Shown one piece after another: positions 9,501-18,186 of a DNA stretch of 47,103 nt. How positions within the stretch are numbered: position 1 is the stretch's first letter; every line of letters starts with the position of its first letter. This DNA is from Parendozoicomonas verongulae (lineage in GTDB: Bacteria > Pseudomonadota > Gammaproteobacteria > Pseudomonadales > Endozoicomonadaceae). Made by a program: the position numbers and the translations under genes. The notes under the pieces are model-generated. The model was not told the DNA's origin, did no database searches, and saw only the letters and a program-made list of their open reading frames with translations. The DNA lies in NCBI RefSeq assembly GCF_009711465.1, contig NZ_SMME01000853.1, forward strand, positions 1,726 to 48,828, written 5' to 3'.

Positions 9501-10169
9501 AGACTTAGGAATATGTCGTTCGTCAATCTGTAATTCACTCTGACCAATCCACTGGTAAAGGTCACTTTCCAACGCGGCTGGTGTCATCCAGATATTACGG
9601 GTGAGTTCTGCCAGCTCCCGGCTCAGTGGATACATGGTGCGTCGCCAGAAGTCAGCCACAGTATCAGTCACCAGCTCCGACTGATCTTCCATCAAATCAC
9701 TGGTAAACAGGGTGCCACTCTCAAAGGCATGCTGTTTGAGCATTCGCTGGCAGAAACCATGAATAGTGAAGATGGCTGCCTCATCCATTTGCCGTTCTGC
9801 GGCCAGCAGTTTTTCAGCCTGACGGGGATAATCATCCAGATCAGCCAGAAGCTCTTCCAGGTACGGGTCGTCACTCTCCCCTTTAAGAAAAGCCTGCCGG
9901 GCTCCATGGATCCTGCTCCGTACACGATCCCTCAGCTCTTCTGTGGCTGCTTCGGTAAAGGTTACTACCAGTATCTGATCCACATTGAGTGGCTCGGGGT
10001 GAGCCGTACCATCTGTACGACCATGACCAAGCAATAGGCGTAGGTAGAGTGCTGCAATTGTCCAGGTTTTGCCGGTACCGGCACTGGCCTCAATCAGTCT
10101 ATGGCCATGCAGGGGCAGTGTCAGGGGATTGAGGTTAAACGCTTCGTTCATACTTTTATATTCGCTCAA
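6507..10169 (-). CDS. recB: Exodeoxyribonuclease V subunit beta (RecB helicase-nuclease)
   Basis: A 1220-residue protein. Superfamily 1A helicase motifs are in order: Walker A EASAGTGKT (about 27-35), motif II LIDEFQDTD, GDPKQAIYAFRGAD, VTIHKSKGLEY and LYVALTRSEH. The C-terminal RecB-family nuclease has LDWKSNW (about residue 1110) and a downstream DLQYLIYTLAL. It unwinds 3'-to-5' and cuts DNA, with RecC recognising Chi. It overlaps recC by four bases (ATGA); an internal ATG six codons later is an alternative start. Confidence 0.97.
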   Translation of the reverse strand: MSEYKSMNEAFNLNPLTLPLHGHRLIEASAGTGKTWTIAALYLRLLLGHGRTDGTAHPEPLNVDQILVVTFTEAATEELRDRVRSRIHGARQAFLKGESDDPYLEELLADLDDYPRQAEKLLAAERQMDEAAIFTIHGFCQRMLKQHAFESGTLFTSDLMEDQSELVTDTVADFWRRTMYPLSRELAELTRNIWMTPAALESDLYQWIGQSELQIDERHIPKSLNELQPFIDNVCEIKRLWLNEQDVIEHELANALKKNSKPWNRLAKMHAFAQGAALVPFFQKEVNWQHYTPEALEKACGKNKSAPDLEVFRRIQALEDKGIDLISSFRSMMLRDALNDVRSRLIERRAQLRKMSFDDLLSKLDEALEGSGGEHLAEHIRATFRVALIDEFQDTDGVQYRIFNNLYPLSDQPEKKDDTGLFLIGDPKQAIYAFRGADIFTYIQARRQMESRYTLSKNWRSAASMIQATNHIFEQARSPFIYDSDIPFQPVDFSPGSDSYGLFIDDLPQPALQVWHQNNGENAVGKGDYESEMAQATANEINRLLTLSKHGRCHTVRKSGQQPLSPRDIAILVRTGTQADKVRKALAEQNIASVYLSDRSSVFDSPEALDLSRLLAACLEPSNERYLRAAMATPLLALQAEQLDELNNDEQCWEDAVEEFTEYHELWMRRGVLPMIRTLITRRNLAENLLAEVNGERRLTDLLHIGELLATAAREKDTPHALLRWLQERMGSPDQNAKDQQLHLESEQHLVRVVTIHKSKGLEYGLVFLPFVCTWRPQEQGIYHDDNQQLIADLSAQPEAIEKADKERLAEDLRLLYVALTRSEHVCYLGVAPVKLRAGAKTTDTDLNKTALGHLLTNGDVITANDLTEALKTLEDNCPSITITPLPESCDAPYSSPEAEKPELATQTFTGSIPRDWWMTSYSALSRNAQHAAKSTPDASHEQPGFDLEVQGQAQQKTVDDVERAPYTSLFDFPRGARPGTFLHEIFERIAFENPVPEEVEAMIREQLLLNGLEEEWLPVLQSMVNSTLNAPISHDGSSFRLADLQAGSYKAELEFNLSLGILYASRLNQLLQSSTDPLASRAGDLTFQRVQGLLKGFIDLTFQHNGKWYVLDWKSNWLGDCAAAYTREAMADAMIDHRYDLQYLIYTLALHRLLKNRLPDYDYDTHIGGAIYVFLRGIPESPDSEESTGIYHHKPNKNLIENLDQLFDGKKAGEEAAPC

Positions 10170-13100
10170 GGCTGTTCCCCCTTCTCCAAATCCTGCAGAT
10201 GGGTGAACAACGGCAACAGCAGGGTATTCGCCAAAGCAATCATTTCCGGGTAAATGCTTTCCAGATCAGGCCAGCAGCGTTGAATGTAAGGGTCAGCACT
10301 TTCTCCCGGGCCTCCAAAACCTGTGCCATAAAAAGCATCAGTGGCTTTACTCAGGGCTTTTTCCAGATCATTTTCGTTATCGGAAATTGTCACGCCATTG
10401 GCCACTTCATTCAGCCAGACCCAGGTGGTTTTGGGAAAGAAGGGCAGAGGGCGGGACAAACCATCCCGAAGCAAGCGTTCCATATCAGAGAGATAGGAGA
10501 GTGCCTGATCAGGCTCAACTGGATTAAGGCGGAACTGGGTATCGGCCGTCAGATAAAAGCTGGGAGCAGGTTTTCCAGCGGCACACAGGCACAGATGCTG
10601 AATCCACGCACTGAAGCGGTGTTTGTCACGCAGTTTCCCGGTGCGCCAGAATACCTGACCATGGTGGTGAATGCCGTCGAGCCAACCTGTCAGGCGACTG
10701 TCGTTCAAAAACAGGTTCACTTCCACGTCATCTTTGTGGTTTTTAAGCCAGGGCTCCACCAGCTGTGCAAGACTTGTGGCCTCTTTGCACAGCTCATCAA
10801 TGGCTAACTCACCAAAGTTACCATGGGGGAGTACACCAGCCGCACGGGCATGGTGGCGGAACTCTGTTTCGCTGGCGCCTTCCAGATGTTTATGAACCAG
10901 TGAGTCTTTCAGTTGCCAGCCGGTTAAACCTCCCAAAGCAAAAGGCTCGCGGGTTTCGGCTGAATCGTCATCATCGTCAAAGAATACTTTTAAGCGTTGT
11001 TGACAAAACGCCTGACAGGGGTTGTTCCAGAAACTGAGCAGCTGAGCGAGGGGGAGCTCCAGATCATTGTTATCCGGTAACGGCAATGGCTCCAGCGGCT
11101 GCTCAAAAAATGGCTCCGGTACGCTCCCTGCTCCCTGTGCGGCAGGCAGCCATTCTCTGGCAAAACTGCGCAGGGGGTCGCTGGCCTTGAAATTATCGGC
11201 GCTAAAAGACTGCAGCGTGTGCTGGTAAGTGATGGCTTTGAGAAGTCGGTCGTCGTTTGTCTCCTCTTCGGCACCTTCCAGAACAAAACTCTCCCGAATC
11301 AGATTTTGCAGTTCCGTCACCAGCACCGATGGGAACTTGGGGTTATCATCCCGAATGTTGCGGCTGACATGGCTGATATAAAGCTGCTCTTGAGCCGACA
11401 GCAAGGCCTCAAGGAAAAGGTAGCGGTCATCTTCACGGCGGGAACGGTCGCCCCGGCGAGGGTGGCGGGCCATCAGGTCAAAACCCATGGGGGGCAGGCT
11501 GCGTGGGTAGGCACTGTCGTTCATTCCCAACAGGCACACCACCCTGAAGGGAATGGAGCGCATCGGCATCAGAGTACAGATATTCACCTGCCCGGCCAGA
11601 AAACGCTGGCTATTGCGGGTGTTGCCCAGATGCTCCTGTAACCAATCCACCATAACGGCACGGGGCAGAAGATCATTAAACTGAGCATCGCTGAGATGCT
11701 CGCGGAAGCTCTCCAGTACTTTACGAATGTTCTGCAGGGCCTGTTCGTCTTCTTCATCCGGCAGGAAGAAGCGTTCCAGCAGCTGGTTAAGGAACACTGT
11801 CCAGCCATCGGCATCGCGGGGCTCATCCAATTCTGTCAGCAGCCACTCGCAGCTTTCCACAAAGTCAGCCAGACAACCCGCCAGCTCCGCATTCATACCC
11901 TGTACAAGGTCTGTGGGTAGCACATCGTTATATAAACCCATGGCTTGGGGCATGGCGTAGCCCAGTAGCATACGACGCAGGCCAAACAGCCAGGTGTTCT
12001 CTTCACGGGAGGGTACATCGAACCTGGCCTGATGTGAGCCATTGAAGCCCCAGCGTATCCCGGCTTCTTCTACCCACAGGCTGAGAGTGGCTAAACCGTC
12101 AGCATCCAGTTTGTAGCGGGCTTGCAGCGCTTTCACTTCCAGCAGTTCAATCAGCTCGGGGCCACTGGCGCGGGATTGATCCAGTGTCAGCAGTCTGGTG
12201 AAGGCTCCTAATACCGGGTGCTCCTGACTGGCGCTGCGGTCCGACAGAGCAAAGGGAATGTAGCGCTCATCCACAGCGCTGCCGAAAACCGCCTGCAAAA
12301 ATGGTGAGTAGCTGTCGATATCCGGCACCATCACAATCACATCCCGGGGAGTGAGAGTCGGGTCGTTGTTAAACAAGTGCAGCAAATGATCATGCAGGAC
12401 TTCCACTTCCCGAAGCGGGCTGTGGCAACCGTGAAATGTGAGGGAGTTGTCCTCTGATTTTATCGGTGTAGCCAGCCCGGTACTGTCCTTTAGCTCCAGA
12501 ATGTCCTGCTGAATATGGTGGAGTAGACTATCGGTAGGAATATCTTCAAAGGCATCTATCTCATTCACCGGTTGGTTACCGCTGGCCAGCTCCTGTAACT
12601 GGTACAGGTAATCACGGCCAAGCTTACCCATGGAGGCCAGCAGTGGATTGGCATCAGGGTCAAACTTCTCCTCAAAGGAATTGGGTTGTTCCGGCGTAAT
12701 GCCTTCCCGAAAACGACTGACTTTGATTTTTGCAAGATAGCGGGCATCACGAATATCCCCCCAATAATAACGACAGGGGTTGGTTATCATAAGATGTACA
12801 TCACACTGCTCGCCAATGGCACTCAGGGCTTCGACGTAACCTGGTGGCAGGGCTGAAATTCCAAATACAAACAAACGCTTGGGCAACCGGGCTGAAAAAT
12901 CTTTTGCACGCAGTATCTCTGCAAAGCGAGTGTGCATATTGGCCCGGTGCCAATGGGGCTGGTTGAGCTGCTGAGTACGCTCCACCAATGCCCGCCAGAG
13001 AATGGGCTGCCACTCCTGGCCTTCTGTAATTTCGGGCAGATTGTTGCCTGCTTCCCATTCGGCAATCCACTCGGGGCGATACACAAGGTATTGGTCGTAT

Positions 13101-13537
13101 ATGTCTGCAATCTTTCCTGCCAGCTGGTAACGGCGCACACCGTCTTCGTCGTTCTCGGTGTAACGCTGCAGAGGAGCAAAATCCGGTACGTTCATTAATC
13201 CGGGAAGGAGACCCATTAGCTTCCAGGTCATGCTCTCTTTGGCAAAGGCGGAGCGGGGGGGGACATCATCCAGTACCTGGATAAACATATTCCACAAAAA
13301 TGTGGCAGGCAGGGGGAAATCAATGCTGGCGGCTATGCCAAAGGCTTCGGCCATTTCCAGCTGCAGCCAGCGGGCCATACCCGGGCTCTGCACCAGAATC
13401 TGTTCGGCTTCCAGAGGGTTGGTCAGGGGATCGACGCTAATCAGTTTGATCAGCATCTCTTTCAGGTCGTTCAGACTATTGGAATGGTAAAGGGTGAGCA
13501 ACGGATTCTCCGCTATCCGATAAAAGGAGATGCTCAC
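10166..13537 (-). CDS. recC: Exodeoxyribonuclease V subunit gamma (RecC)
   Basis: A 1123-residue protein, almost the same length as E. coli RecC (1122). The N-terminus (ENPLLTLYHSNSL, then VQSPGMARWLQLEMAE) and SRNIRDDNPKFPSVLVTEL are typical of RecC. RecC is an inactivated helicase/nuclease fold that splits the duplex and scans for Chi. The start is GTG at 13537. A 49-base spacer with a small hairpin separates it from queE on the same strand, so queC-queE-recCBD may be one transcript. Confidence 0.96.
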   Translation of the reverse strand: MSISFYRIAENPLLTLYHSNSLNDLKEMLIKLISVDPLTNPLEAEQILVQSPGMARWLQLEMAEAFGIAASIDFPLPATFLWNMFIQVLDDVPPRSAFAKESMTWKLMGLLPGLMNVPDFAPLQRYTENDEDGVRRYQLAGKIADIYDQYLVYRPEWIAEWEAGNNLPEITEGQEWQPILWRALVERTQQLNQPHWHRANMHTRFAEILRAKDFSARLPKRLFVFGISALPPGYVEALSAIGEQCDVHLMITNPCRYYWGDIRDARYLAKIKVSRFREGITPEQPNSFEEKFDPDANPLLASMGKLGRDYLYQLQELASGNQPVNEIDAFEDIPTDSLLHHIQQDILELKDSTGLATPIKSEDNSLTFHGCHSPLREVEVLHDHLLHLFNNDPTLTPRDVIVMVPDIDSYSPFLQAVFGSAVDERYIPFALSDRSASQEHPVLGAFTRLLTLDQSRASGPELIELLEVKALQARYKLDADGLATLSLWVEEAGIRWGFNGSHQARFDVPSREENTWLFGLRRMLLGYAMPQAMGLYNDVLPTDLVQGMNAELAGCLADFVESCEWLLTELDEPRDADGWTVFLNQLLERFFLPDEEDEQALQNIRKVLESFREHLSDAQFNDLLPRAVMVDWLQEHLGNTRNSQRFLAGQVNICTLMPMRSIPFRVVCLLGMNDSAYPRSLPPMGFDLMARHPRRGDRSRREDDRYLFLEALLSAQEQLYISHVSRNIRDDNPKFPSVLVTELQNLIRESFVLEGAEEETNDDRLLKAITYQHTLQSFSADNFKASDPLRSFAREWLPAAQGAGSVPEPFFEQPLEPLPLPDNNDLELPLAQLLSFWNNPCQAFCQQRLKVFFDDDDDSAETREPFALGGLTGWQLKDSLVHKHLEGASETEFRHHARAAGVLPHGNFGELAIDELCKEATSLAQLVEPWLKNHKDDVEVNLFLNDSRLTGWLDGIHHHGQVFWRTGKLRDKHRFSAWIQHLCLCAAGKPAPSFYLTADTQFRLNPVEPDQALSYLSDMERLLRDGLSRPLPFFPKTTWVWLNEVANGVTISDNENDLEKALSKATDAFYGTGFGGPGESADPYIQRCWPDLESIYPEMIALANTLLLPLFTHLQDLEKGEQP

Positions 13538-13540
13538 CCA

Positions 13541-13568
13541 TTGTCAGCAATAGCTAGCGTTGTGACAA
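13541..13568. repeat. Small inverted repeat before recC
   Basis: TTGTCA (13541-13546) and TGACAA (13563-13568) are exact complements, with three further pairs after one bulge. It sits between queE and recC, within about 30 bases of the recC GTG start, and could influence recC translation or mark a processing site. There is no T-run. Confidence 0.4.
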
Positions 13569-13586
13569 GTTAAATGGTCCGTACTT

Positions 13587-14252
13587 CTATGGGATATTGA
13601 TAATCTTGTGAGTTTGCAGGTTGAGCCGCCACTTTGGATGTTTTAGGCAGTAGTCGATAACCTCACGGGTTAAGCTGTCCCGATACAGAAGATCATTGGC
13701 CTGTCTATGGGGGTCGGCCATGGGGCTGAGGTAGAAGTGGCTGGCCTTGATAGACTCAAAACGCTCGGGCATTGCGTCAGGCTGAGGGTATACCAGCTTG
13801 AGTTCATCGCACTCTGTGATCACAATCTCTGCTGTCCCCTTCGGGCTGACTACAGACCAGTCAATCCCTTCTGGAATAGGCTGAGTGCCGTTGGTTTCAA
13901 TGGCAATTTCAAAACCGGCATCATGCAGAGCAACAATGGCATCCTTATCCAGCTGCAATAATGGTTCGCCACCTGTGCAGACGACCAGGGGAGTGCAGTG
14001 TTCGTTTTGATAATCGGAAGGCCATTTTTCTAAAATGGCCTCGGCCAATGCCTGTGCGGTTTTAAACTTGCCGCCGCCTTCGCCATCGGTGCCACGAAAG
14101 TCGGTGTCACAGAAGTTGCAGACAGAGGCTGCACGATCCCGCTCCAAACCGCTCCACAGATTGCAGCCGCTGAATCGGCAGAACACCGCAGGACGGCCGA
14201 CATTCGCACCTTCACCCTGCAGGGTGTAGAACATTTCTTTAACGCTGTACAT
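13587..14252 (-). CDS. queE: 7-carboxy-7-deazaguanine synthase (radical SAM)
   Basis: A 221-residue radical SAM enzyme making 7-carboxy-7-deazaguanine from 6-carboxytetrahydropterin, the ring-contraction step of queuosine tRNA modification. The cluster motif is the enlarged type: C in GCNLWSG, then VCNFCDTDF after an insert, as in E. coli and Pseudomonas QueE. TGGEPLLQ is the SAM-binding GGEP motif. The start ATG overlaps the queC stop by one base, so the two consecutive-pathway enzymes are coupled. Confidence 0.95.
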   Translation of the reverse strand: MYSVKEMFYTLQGEGANVGRPAVFCRFSGCNLWSGLERDRAASVCNFCDTDFRGTDGEGGGKFKTAQALAEAILEKWPSDYQNEHCTPLVVCTGGEPLLQLDKDAIVALHDAGFEIAIETNGTQPIPEGIDWSVVSPKGTAEIVITECDELKLVYPQPDAMPERFESIKASHFYLSPMADPHRQANDLLYRDSLTREVIDYCLKHPKWRLNLQTHKIINIP

Positions 14253-14932
14253 CAGGCTGGCTGCTTTTCATAGGCAAGAGGGTCTATGGCGTTATTCAGC
14301 TGGAATGCTTCCAGGCGCTCTTTACAGGAGCCGCATTTGCCACAGGCTTTTTCACGGCCGTTGTAGCAGGTCCAGGATTGACCGTAATCCAGCCCCATGG
14401 ACAGACCATCCTTAAGGATTTCAATCTTACTTGCGTAGAGGTAGGGGGCTTCTACAGTAACGGGTTGCCAGTCACAGATTCTGGTGACTTCGTTAACGGC
14501 TTCTACAAACTCAGGGCGACAATCCGGGTAGATGGTGTGATCACCAGAGTGAGCGCCATAAAACACCTTGCCTGCACCGATAGACAGGGCGTAGCCGGTA
14601 GCCAGAGACAGCAGGATCATATTGCGGTTTGGCACCACCGTGGCTTTCATGCTGTCTTCTTCGTAATGGCCTTCGGGCACTTCGATGTCATCGGAAGTCA
14701 GTGCGGAACCACCCACCAGATCATTAATGGCGGTTATGTCTACAACCTTATGGGGAATACCCAGCTCATTACACACGTTCGCTGCATACTCCAGTTCTTT
14801 GCTATGGCGCTGACCATAGTTGAAAGACAGGGCATAAAGCTCATAACCCTTTTCGTGGGCTTTGTGAAGAACGGTGAAGGAGTCCATGCCACCGGAGTAG
14901 ATGACAACAGCTTTTTTGGATTCAACAGTCAT
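14252..14932 (-). CDS. queC: 7-cyano-7-deazaguanine synthase
   Basis: An ATP-dependent PP-loop enzyme converting the QueE product to preQ0. The PP-loop SGGMDS is at residues 13-18 and the C-terminal zinc site is [21 protein letters not shown] 14932 (226 residues) is chosen because homologues begin a few residues before the AVVIYSGG strand; the frame extends to 14995, but those 21 extra residues are unlike the family. The ribosome site is weak (AGG eleven bases upstream). A promoter-like pair lies at 14977-15005. Confidence 0.94.
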   Translation of the reverse strand: MTVESKKAVVIYSGGMDSFTVLHKAHEKGYELYALSFNYGQRHSKELEYAANVCNELGIPHKVVDITAINDLVGGSALTSDDIEVPEGHYEEDSMKATVVPNRNMILLSLATGYALSIGAGKVFYGAHSGDHTIYPDCRPEFVEAVNEVTRICDWQPVTVEAPYLYASKIEILKDGLSMGLDYGQSWTCYNGREKACGKCGSCKERLEAFQLNNAIDPLAYEKQPA

Positions 14933-14976
14933 GAGCCATAGCGCCTGATCGGGGGGGATTCTGAAATAACCGATGG

Positions 14977-15005
14977 ATGGTATAAGAGAAAACAAGGGTT
15001 CTCAA
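14977..15005 (-). promoter_or_regulatory. Candidate sigma-70 promoter for queC-queE(-recCBD)
   Basis: On the minus strand TTGAGA (15005-15000) and TACCAT (14982-14977) are separated by 17 bases, about 45 bases upstream of the queC start. Spacing is ideal and the boxes match moderately. No preQ1 riboswitch-like structure was recognised here. Confidence 0.45.
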
Positions 15006-15030
15006 TGGCCTGTTTGTATCCTCTACCGGA

Positions 15031-15059
15031 TTGTCAATAACTGCCAGTGTCGTTAGTCT
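15031..15059 (+). promoter_or_regulatory. Candidate promoter for the UvrD-like helicase gene
   Basis: TTGTCA (15031-15036) and TAGTCT (15054-15059) are separated by 17 bases, 40 bases before the GTG start. The -35 matches well, the -10 poorly. Confidence 0.3.
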
Positions 15060-15098
15060 AAGGGCTGTTTGGGTTTTCGCGTGTAAGCAGTTGATTGA

Positions 15099-17411
15099 GT
15101 GGACATTTCTTTGGATAAGCACTGGACCGGGGAGCAACAGGCCGTCATTGGACACCATGGCAGCCATGCTATTGTGACGGCCGTGGCTGGCAGTGGTAAA
15201 ACCAGTACGTTGGTGGCCCATGTTCTCAGGCAGCTGGAGCGTGGGCAAGATCCCGGTCGCATGCTGGTACTGATGTTTAACCGCAGCGCCCGTGAAGATT
15301 TTCAGCGCAAGCTGGCGCGCAGTGCACATCTCGATCTGGCTATGCCGGATATTCGCACCTATCACTCTATGGGGCTGAGGCTTTACCAATACTTTGCTAA
15401 AGACGGACTCTTGCCTCGCTGGCAGGGTGATCCTTTATCCTCTGCGCGTATGGATTTTGAGTGTTGGAAAATCCTCCAGCGTATTGCTCCGGCGAGCATG
15501 ATGGACGCCCTTAAAAATAATAAAAGTACGTGGATCAGTGAGTTAACCGGGTTTATTGATCTGGTGAAGAGCACAACCCGCGCGCCTGAGCTGGTATTTG
15601 AGGAATATGAGTACGATTCCCGCAAAAAGCTTTTGTTGCAGGGATATCACGCCTTTGAAGAGTGGCGTTTGAATACGGCCTCCATTACCTATGCAGACAT
15701 GCTGTATCAGCCGGTTATGCTGATGCTGCGTCAGCCGGAACTTGTGCAGCGCATTACCAATAAGATGGATCTGATGCTGGTGGACGAATACCAGGACACC
15801 AACGAAGTGCAGCATACTTTGCTGCAAATGATTGCCGGGCGTCGTGCACAAGTGATGGTCGTAGGAGATCCGGATCAGACGATTTATGAGTTTCGCGGTG
15901 CACGGCCAGAATATATCCTGAAAACTTTCGCAGACGATTTCCCCAATCCTGTTCATTACTCTCTGAGCTACACCTTCCGTTATGGTCACCGATTGGCACT
16001 GGTGGCGGACCACCTGATTACCAAAAACAGCGGTCGGGGGAATACGCTCTGTATTGCCCATACCTCAACGCCGGATACCCGGGTTGAACGCATTGAGAAA
16101 AACGATCATGCCCGCTGGCTGGCAGAGCATGTCACAGCTTTGAATGCTGGTGGACGTTCGTTGTCTGATATCACTGTGCTGGTGCGGTTATGGAGTCAGG
16201 CGGTCACCTTGGAGCTGGCACTGCTTGAGACCGGTATCCCTTTCATCAGCGAAGCGGAAAAAGGAGCGTTCGACCGACAGGAAATTCAGTTCCTGATCTC
16301 TTTGCTGGAACTCGCAGCCGGGCGTTTTCAGATGATGACTTCGGAAGTGCGCTATCAGCGTTTCTGGCAGCTGTTGCGATTTCCCCACGTGGGCATTCGG
16401 GATGACTGGCTGAAAACATTCTGCCGTGCGCTGAGCGATCGGGCGGGAGATTACGGTCGTTGGGTGATGAAACAGGCGGAAGGGTATCTGCCCGATGTGA
16501 GCAACTACCAGAAAAACCGTTTGCTGGAACGCGGTCGGCTGTGGCTGCGCATAGAGCAGGGCGGTGTTGCTGCGGCCAAACTGCTGAATCGCTACCTTAT
16601 TGATTCAGAGCTGAAAAACTGGATTATTGAATCTGCTTTGGATCGTGATCGGGCAGAAGAACAGATACTCGCCATAGACAGCTTTGTTCGTTACCTTGCA
16701 TCCAGCAAACGGGATGCTGTATCTGCCTGTGAGTTCTTCGATGAACTCAAGAAAAAGCGGGAAGAAGGTGCAAATGCCAAGAACAACAAGAAAACAAAAC
16801 GCAGCCGTGAAAACGCATTGCTGCTCACCAGTATGCACAAAGCCAAAGGGCTGGAATGGCCGGTGGTGATTCTGCCGGGGTTGCTGGATAAACAACTGCC
16901 CTGTGCCGTAGGCGATGAGCCCTTGGGGGAAAGTGGCATCGAGGGAGAGCGCCGTTTGTTCTATGTCGCCATGACCCGCGCCAGAGATGAACTGTATCTT
17001 GTGACAGCGCCTGACCCTCACCAAAGTCGCCCAACGCAATCGGCGGATCGCATGCCCAGTCGCTTTATAGGTGAGCTGCGGGATAAGCTCTCCTGTCAGG
17101 TGGGCCGGTTTCTCCACGAAAGTAGCAGCAGTGATAATAAGGAGGCGGAAATACCTTTGGATTTTCCCCGCTCCGATATTGTGGAAGCCTATGTGAAAAC
17201 GGTACGCCCCGAAGTCACGTTAACCTGGAGTGACAAAGCGGCTGCAATTCATAGCGAGCTTTCTTTACCTTGGCAGAAATCCCAGGTTAATCACTCTATC
17301 TTCGGACAGGGCAAGGTACTCTCGGAAACCGGGACAGATTTCAAAGTGCGCTTTGATGATGGCAGTGAGTATGATTTCAGTAAGAAAAGTGCCCATTTGT
17401 ATTTTGTCTAA
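15099..17411 (+). CDS. UvrD/Rep-type superfamily 1A DNA helicase
   Basis: A 770-residue ATP-dependent helicase with the complete motif set: Q-motif WTGEQQAVI, Walker A AVAGSGKTSTL (about residues 28-38), motif II LVDEYQDTNEVQ, motif III GDPDQTIYEFRGA, motif V SMHKAKGLEWPVV and motif VI YVAMTRARDELYL. After the helicase core comes a lysine-rich linker and a C-terminal module (GQGKVLSETGTDFKVRFDDG) like the Tudor-like tail of UvrD/PcrA. It is not canonical UvrD or Rep but a separate paralogue seen in pseudomonads and relatives; role in repair or restart is inferred. The GTG start has no clear ribosome site, so the exact N-terminus is uncertain. Its 3' end overlaps the opposing membrane-protein gene by 35 bases. 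Confidence 0.88.
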   Translation: MDISLDKHWTGEQQAVIGHHGSHAIVTAVAGSGKTSTLVAHVLRQLERGQDPGRMLVLMFNRSAREDFQRKLARSAHLDLAMPDIRTYHSMGLRLYQYFAKDGLLPRWQGDPLSSARMDFECWKILQRIAPASMMDALKNNKSTWISELTGFIDLVKSTTRAPELVFEEYEYDSRKKLLLQGYHAFEEWRLNTASITYADMLYQPVMLMLRQPELVQRITNKMDLMLVDEYQDTNEVQHTLLQMIAGRRAQVMVVGDPDQTIYEFRGARPEYILKTFADDFPNPVHYSLSYTFRYGHRLALVADHLITKNSGRGNTLCIAHTSTPDTRVERIEKNDHARWLAEHVTALNAGGRSLSDITVLVRLWSQAVTLELALLETGIPFISEAEKGAFDRQEIQFLISLLELAAGRFQMMTSEVRYQRFWQLLRFPHVGIRDDWLKTFCRALSDRAGDYGRWVMKQAEGYLPDVSNYQKNRLLERGRLWLRIEQGGVAAAKLLNRYLIDSELKNWIIESALDRDRAEEQILAIDSFVRYLASSKRDAVSACEFFDELKKKREEGANAKNNKKTKRSRENALLLTSMHKAKGLEWPVVILPGLLDKQLPCAVGDEPLGESGIEGERRLFYVAMTRARDELYLVTAPDPHQSRPTQSADRMPSRFIGELRDKLSCQVGRFLHESSSSDNKEAEIPLDFPRSDIVEAYVKTVRPEVTLTWSDKAAAIHSELSLPWQKSQVNHSIFGQGKVLSETGTDFKVRFDDGSEYDFSKKSAHLYFV

Positions 17412-18141
17412 GTACCACATTGAGTGCACGGGCGTACTGTCTGCGCAGGGAGTGAATCTGCAGTTTCAATTGCATGTAGGTAAAGTGTTTCTTGTAGCGC
17501 ATGACACCCACAGCAAAAATGGCTGTTACAACCCCGGCAGCCATGGCCAATGTTGTAGCCCGGTAGGGATTCAGAATATCGGGAACACCGGACTTCCCGA
17601 TCAGTGTGTGGTCGAGTATTCCCAGCCCTGTTGCAACGAGAGTGGTCAACAGTTGCGTACTGATAATATTGGGGAATTCATGACTTTGCATGGCAGGCCA
17701 GACACCATAGCGTGACACTATGGCAAGCAGGGAGCCGTAAACACTGGCTGGGAGGATGTAGCGCAGCATGACCGCCAACCCCTCGCGGATATACGTGCCT
17801 GAGACATAGCTGTCGATAGGGTTGCAGGTTGTGATCAAAGGTTTTGCTGTGTAAAAGTAACGGGCGATTCCCTGACTGATAAGACCTGTTGCCATCACAG
17901 TAAGAGCGGAATAGGTGGCCAATGCAATGGTGTGGGTCACTTCCCCCTGACTTTCCAGAGCGGCTATCTCATCAGCAACGCTTTCAATTTCGCTCAGTAT
18001 CGCCTGTGGGGTGATCAGGTGACTGTTGATGTCGTCCAGATATCCGCGGGGTGCGTCTGCTGCTGCCCCCAAAGCCGCAAATAGCAAAAGAGTGTGTACG
18101 ATCTGCTGCCAGATCCGGGAAGATGTTATTCGAGGCCCCAT
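17377..18141 (-). CDS. Hypothetical multi-pass membrane protein with N-terminal signal
   Basis: A 254-residue protein of unknown function. A hydrophobic N-terminus (about 12-30) is followed by a polar segment (about 30-68, DDINSHLITPQ, ESVADEIAALE) that is probably periplasmic. Then come roughly four hydrophobic stretches near 72-92, 122-145, 160-180 and 193-212, and a basic C-terminal tail (RYKKHF, LRRQYARALNVVLRQ) that is probably cytoplasmic. No catalytic motif or family is recognised. It lies 45 bases downstream of the GlxA-type regulator on the same strand and may share its transcript. Confidence 0.6.
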   Translation of the reverse strand: MGPRITSSRIWQQIVHTLLLFAALGAAADAPRGYLDDINSHLITPQAILSEIESVADEIAALESQGEVTHTIALATYSALTVMATGLISQGIARYFYTAKPLITTCNPIDSYVSGTYIREGLAVMLRYILPASVYGSLLAIVSRYGVWPAMQSHEFPNIISTQLLTTLVATGLGILDHTLIGKSGVPDILNPYRATTLAMAAGVVTAIFAVGVMRYKKHFTYMQLKLQIHSLRRQYARALNVVLRQNTNGHFSY

Positions 18142-18186
18142 ACGTGTGTCTGCCGTAACCCTGTGAAACGAAGCGGGGCAGTATAG

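Noticed and set aside
14933-15030. preQ1 riboswitch upstream of queC
   Set aside because: Considered because preQ1 riboswitches can precede que genes, but I see no aptamer-like stem with the A-rich tail; the region looks like a plain promoter.
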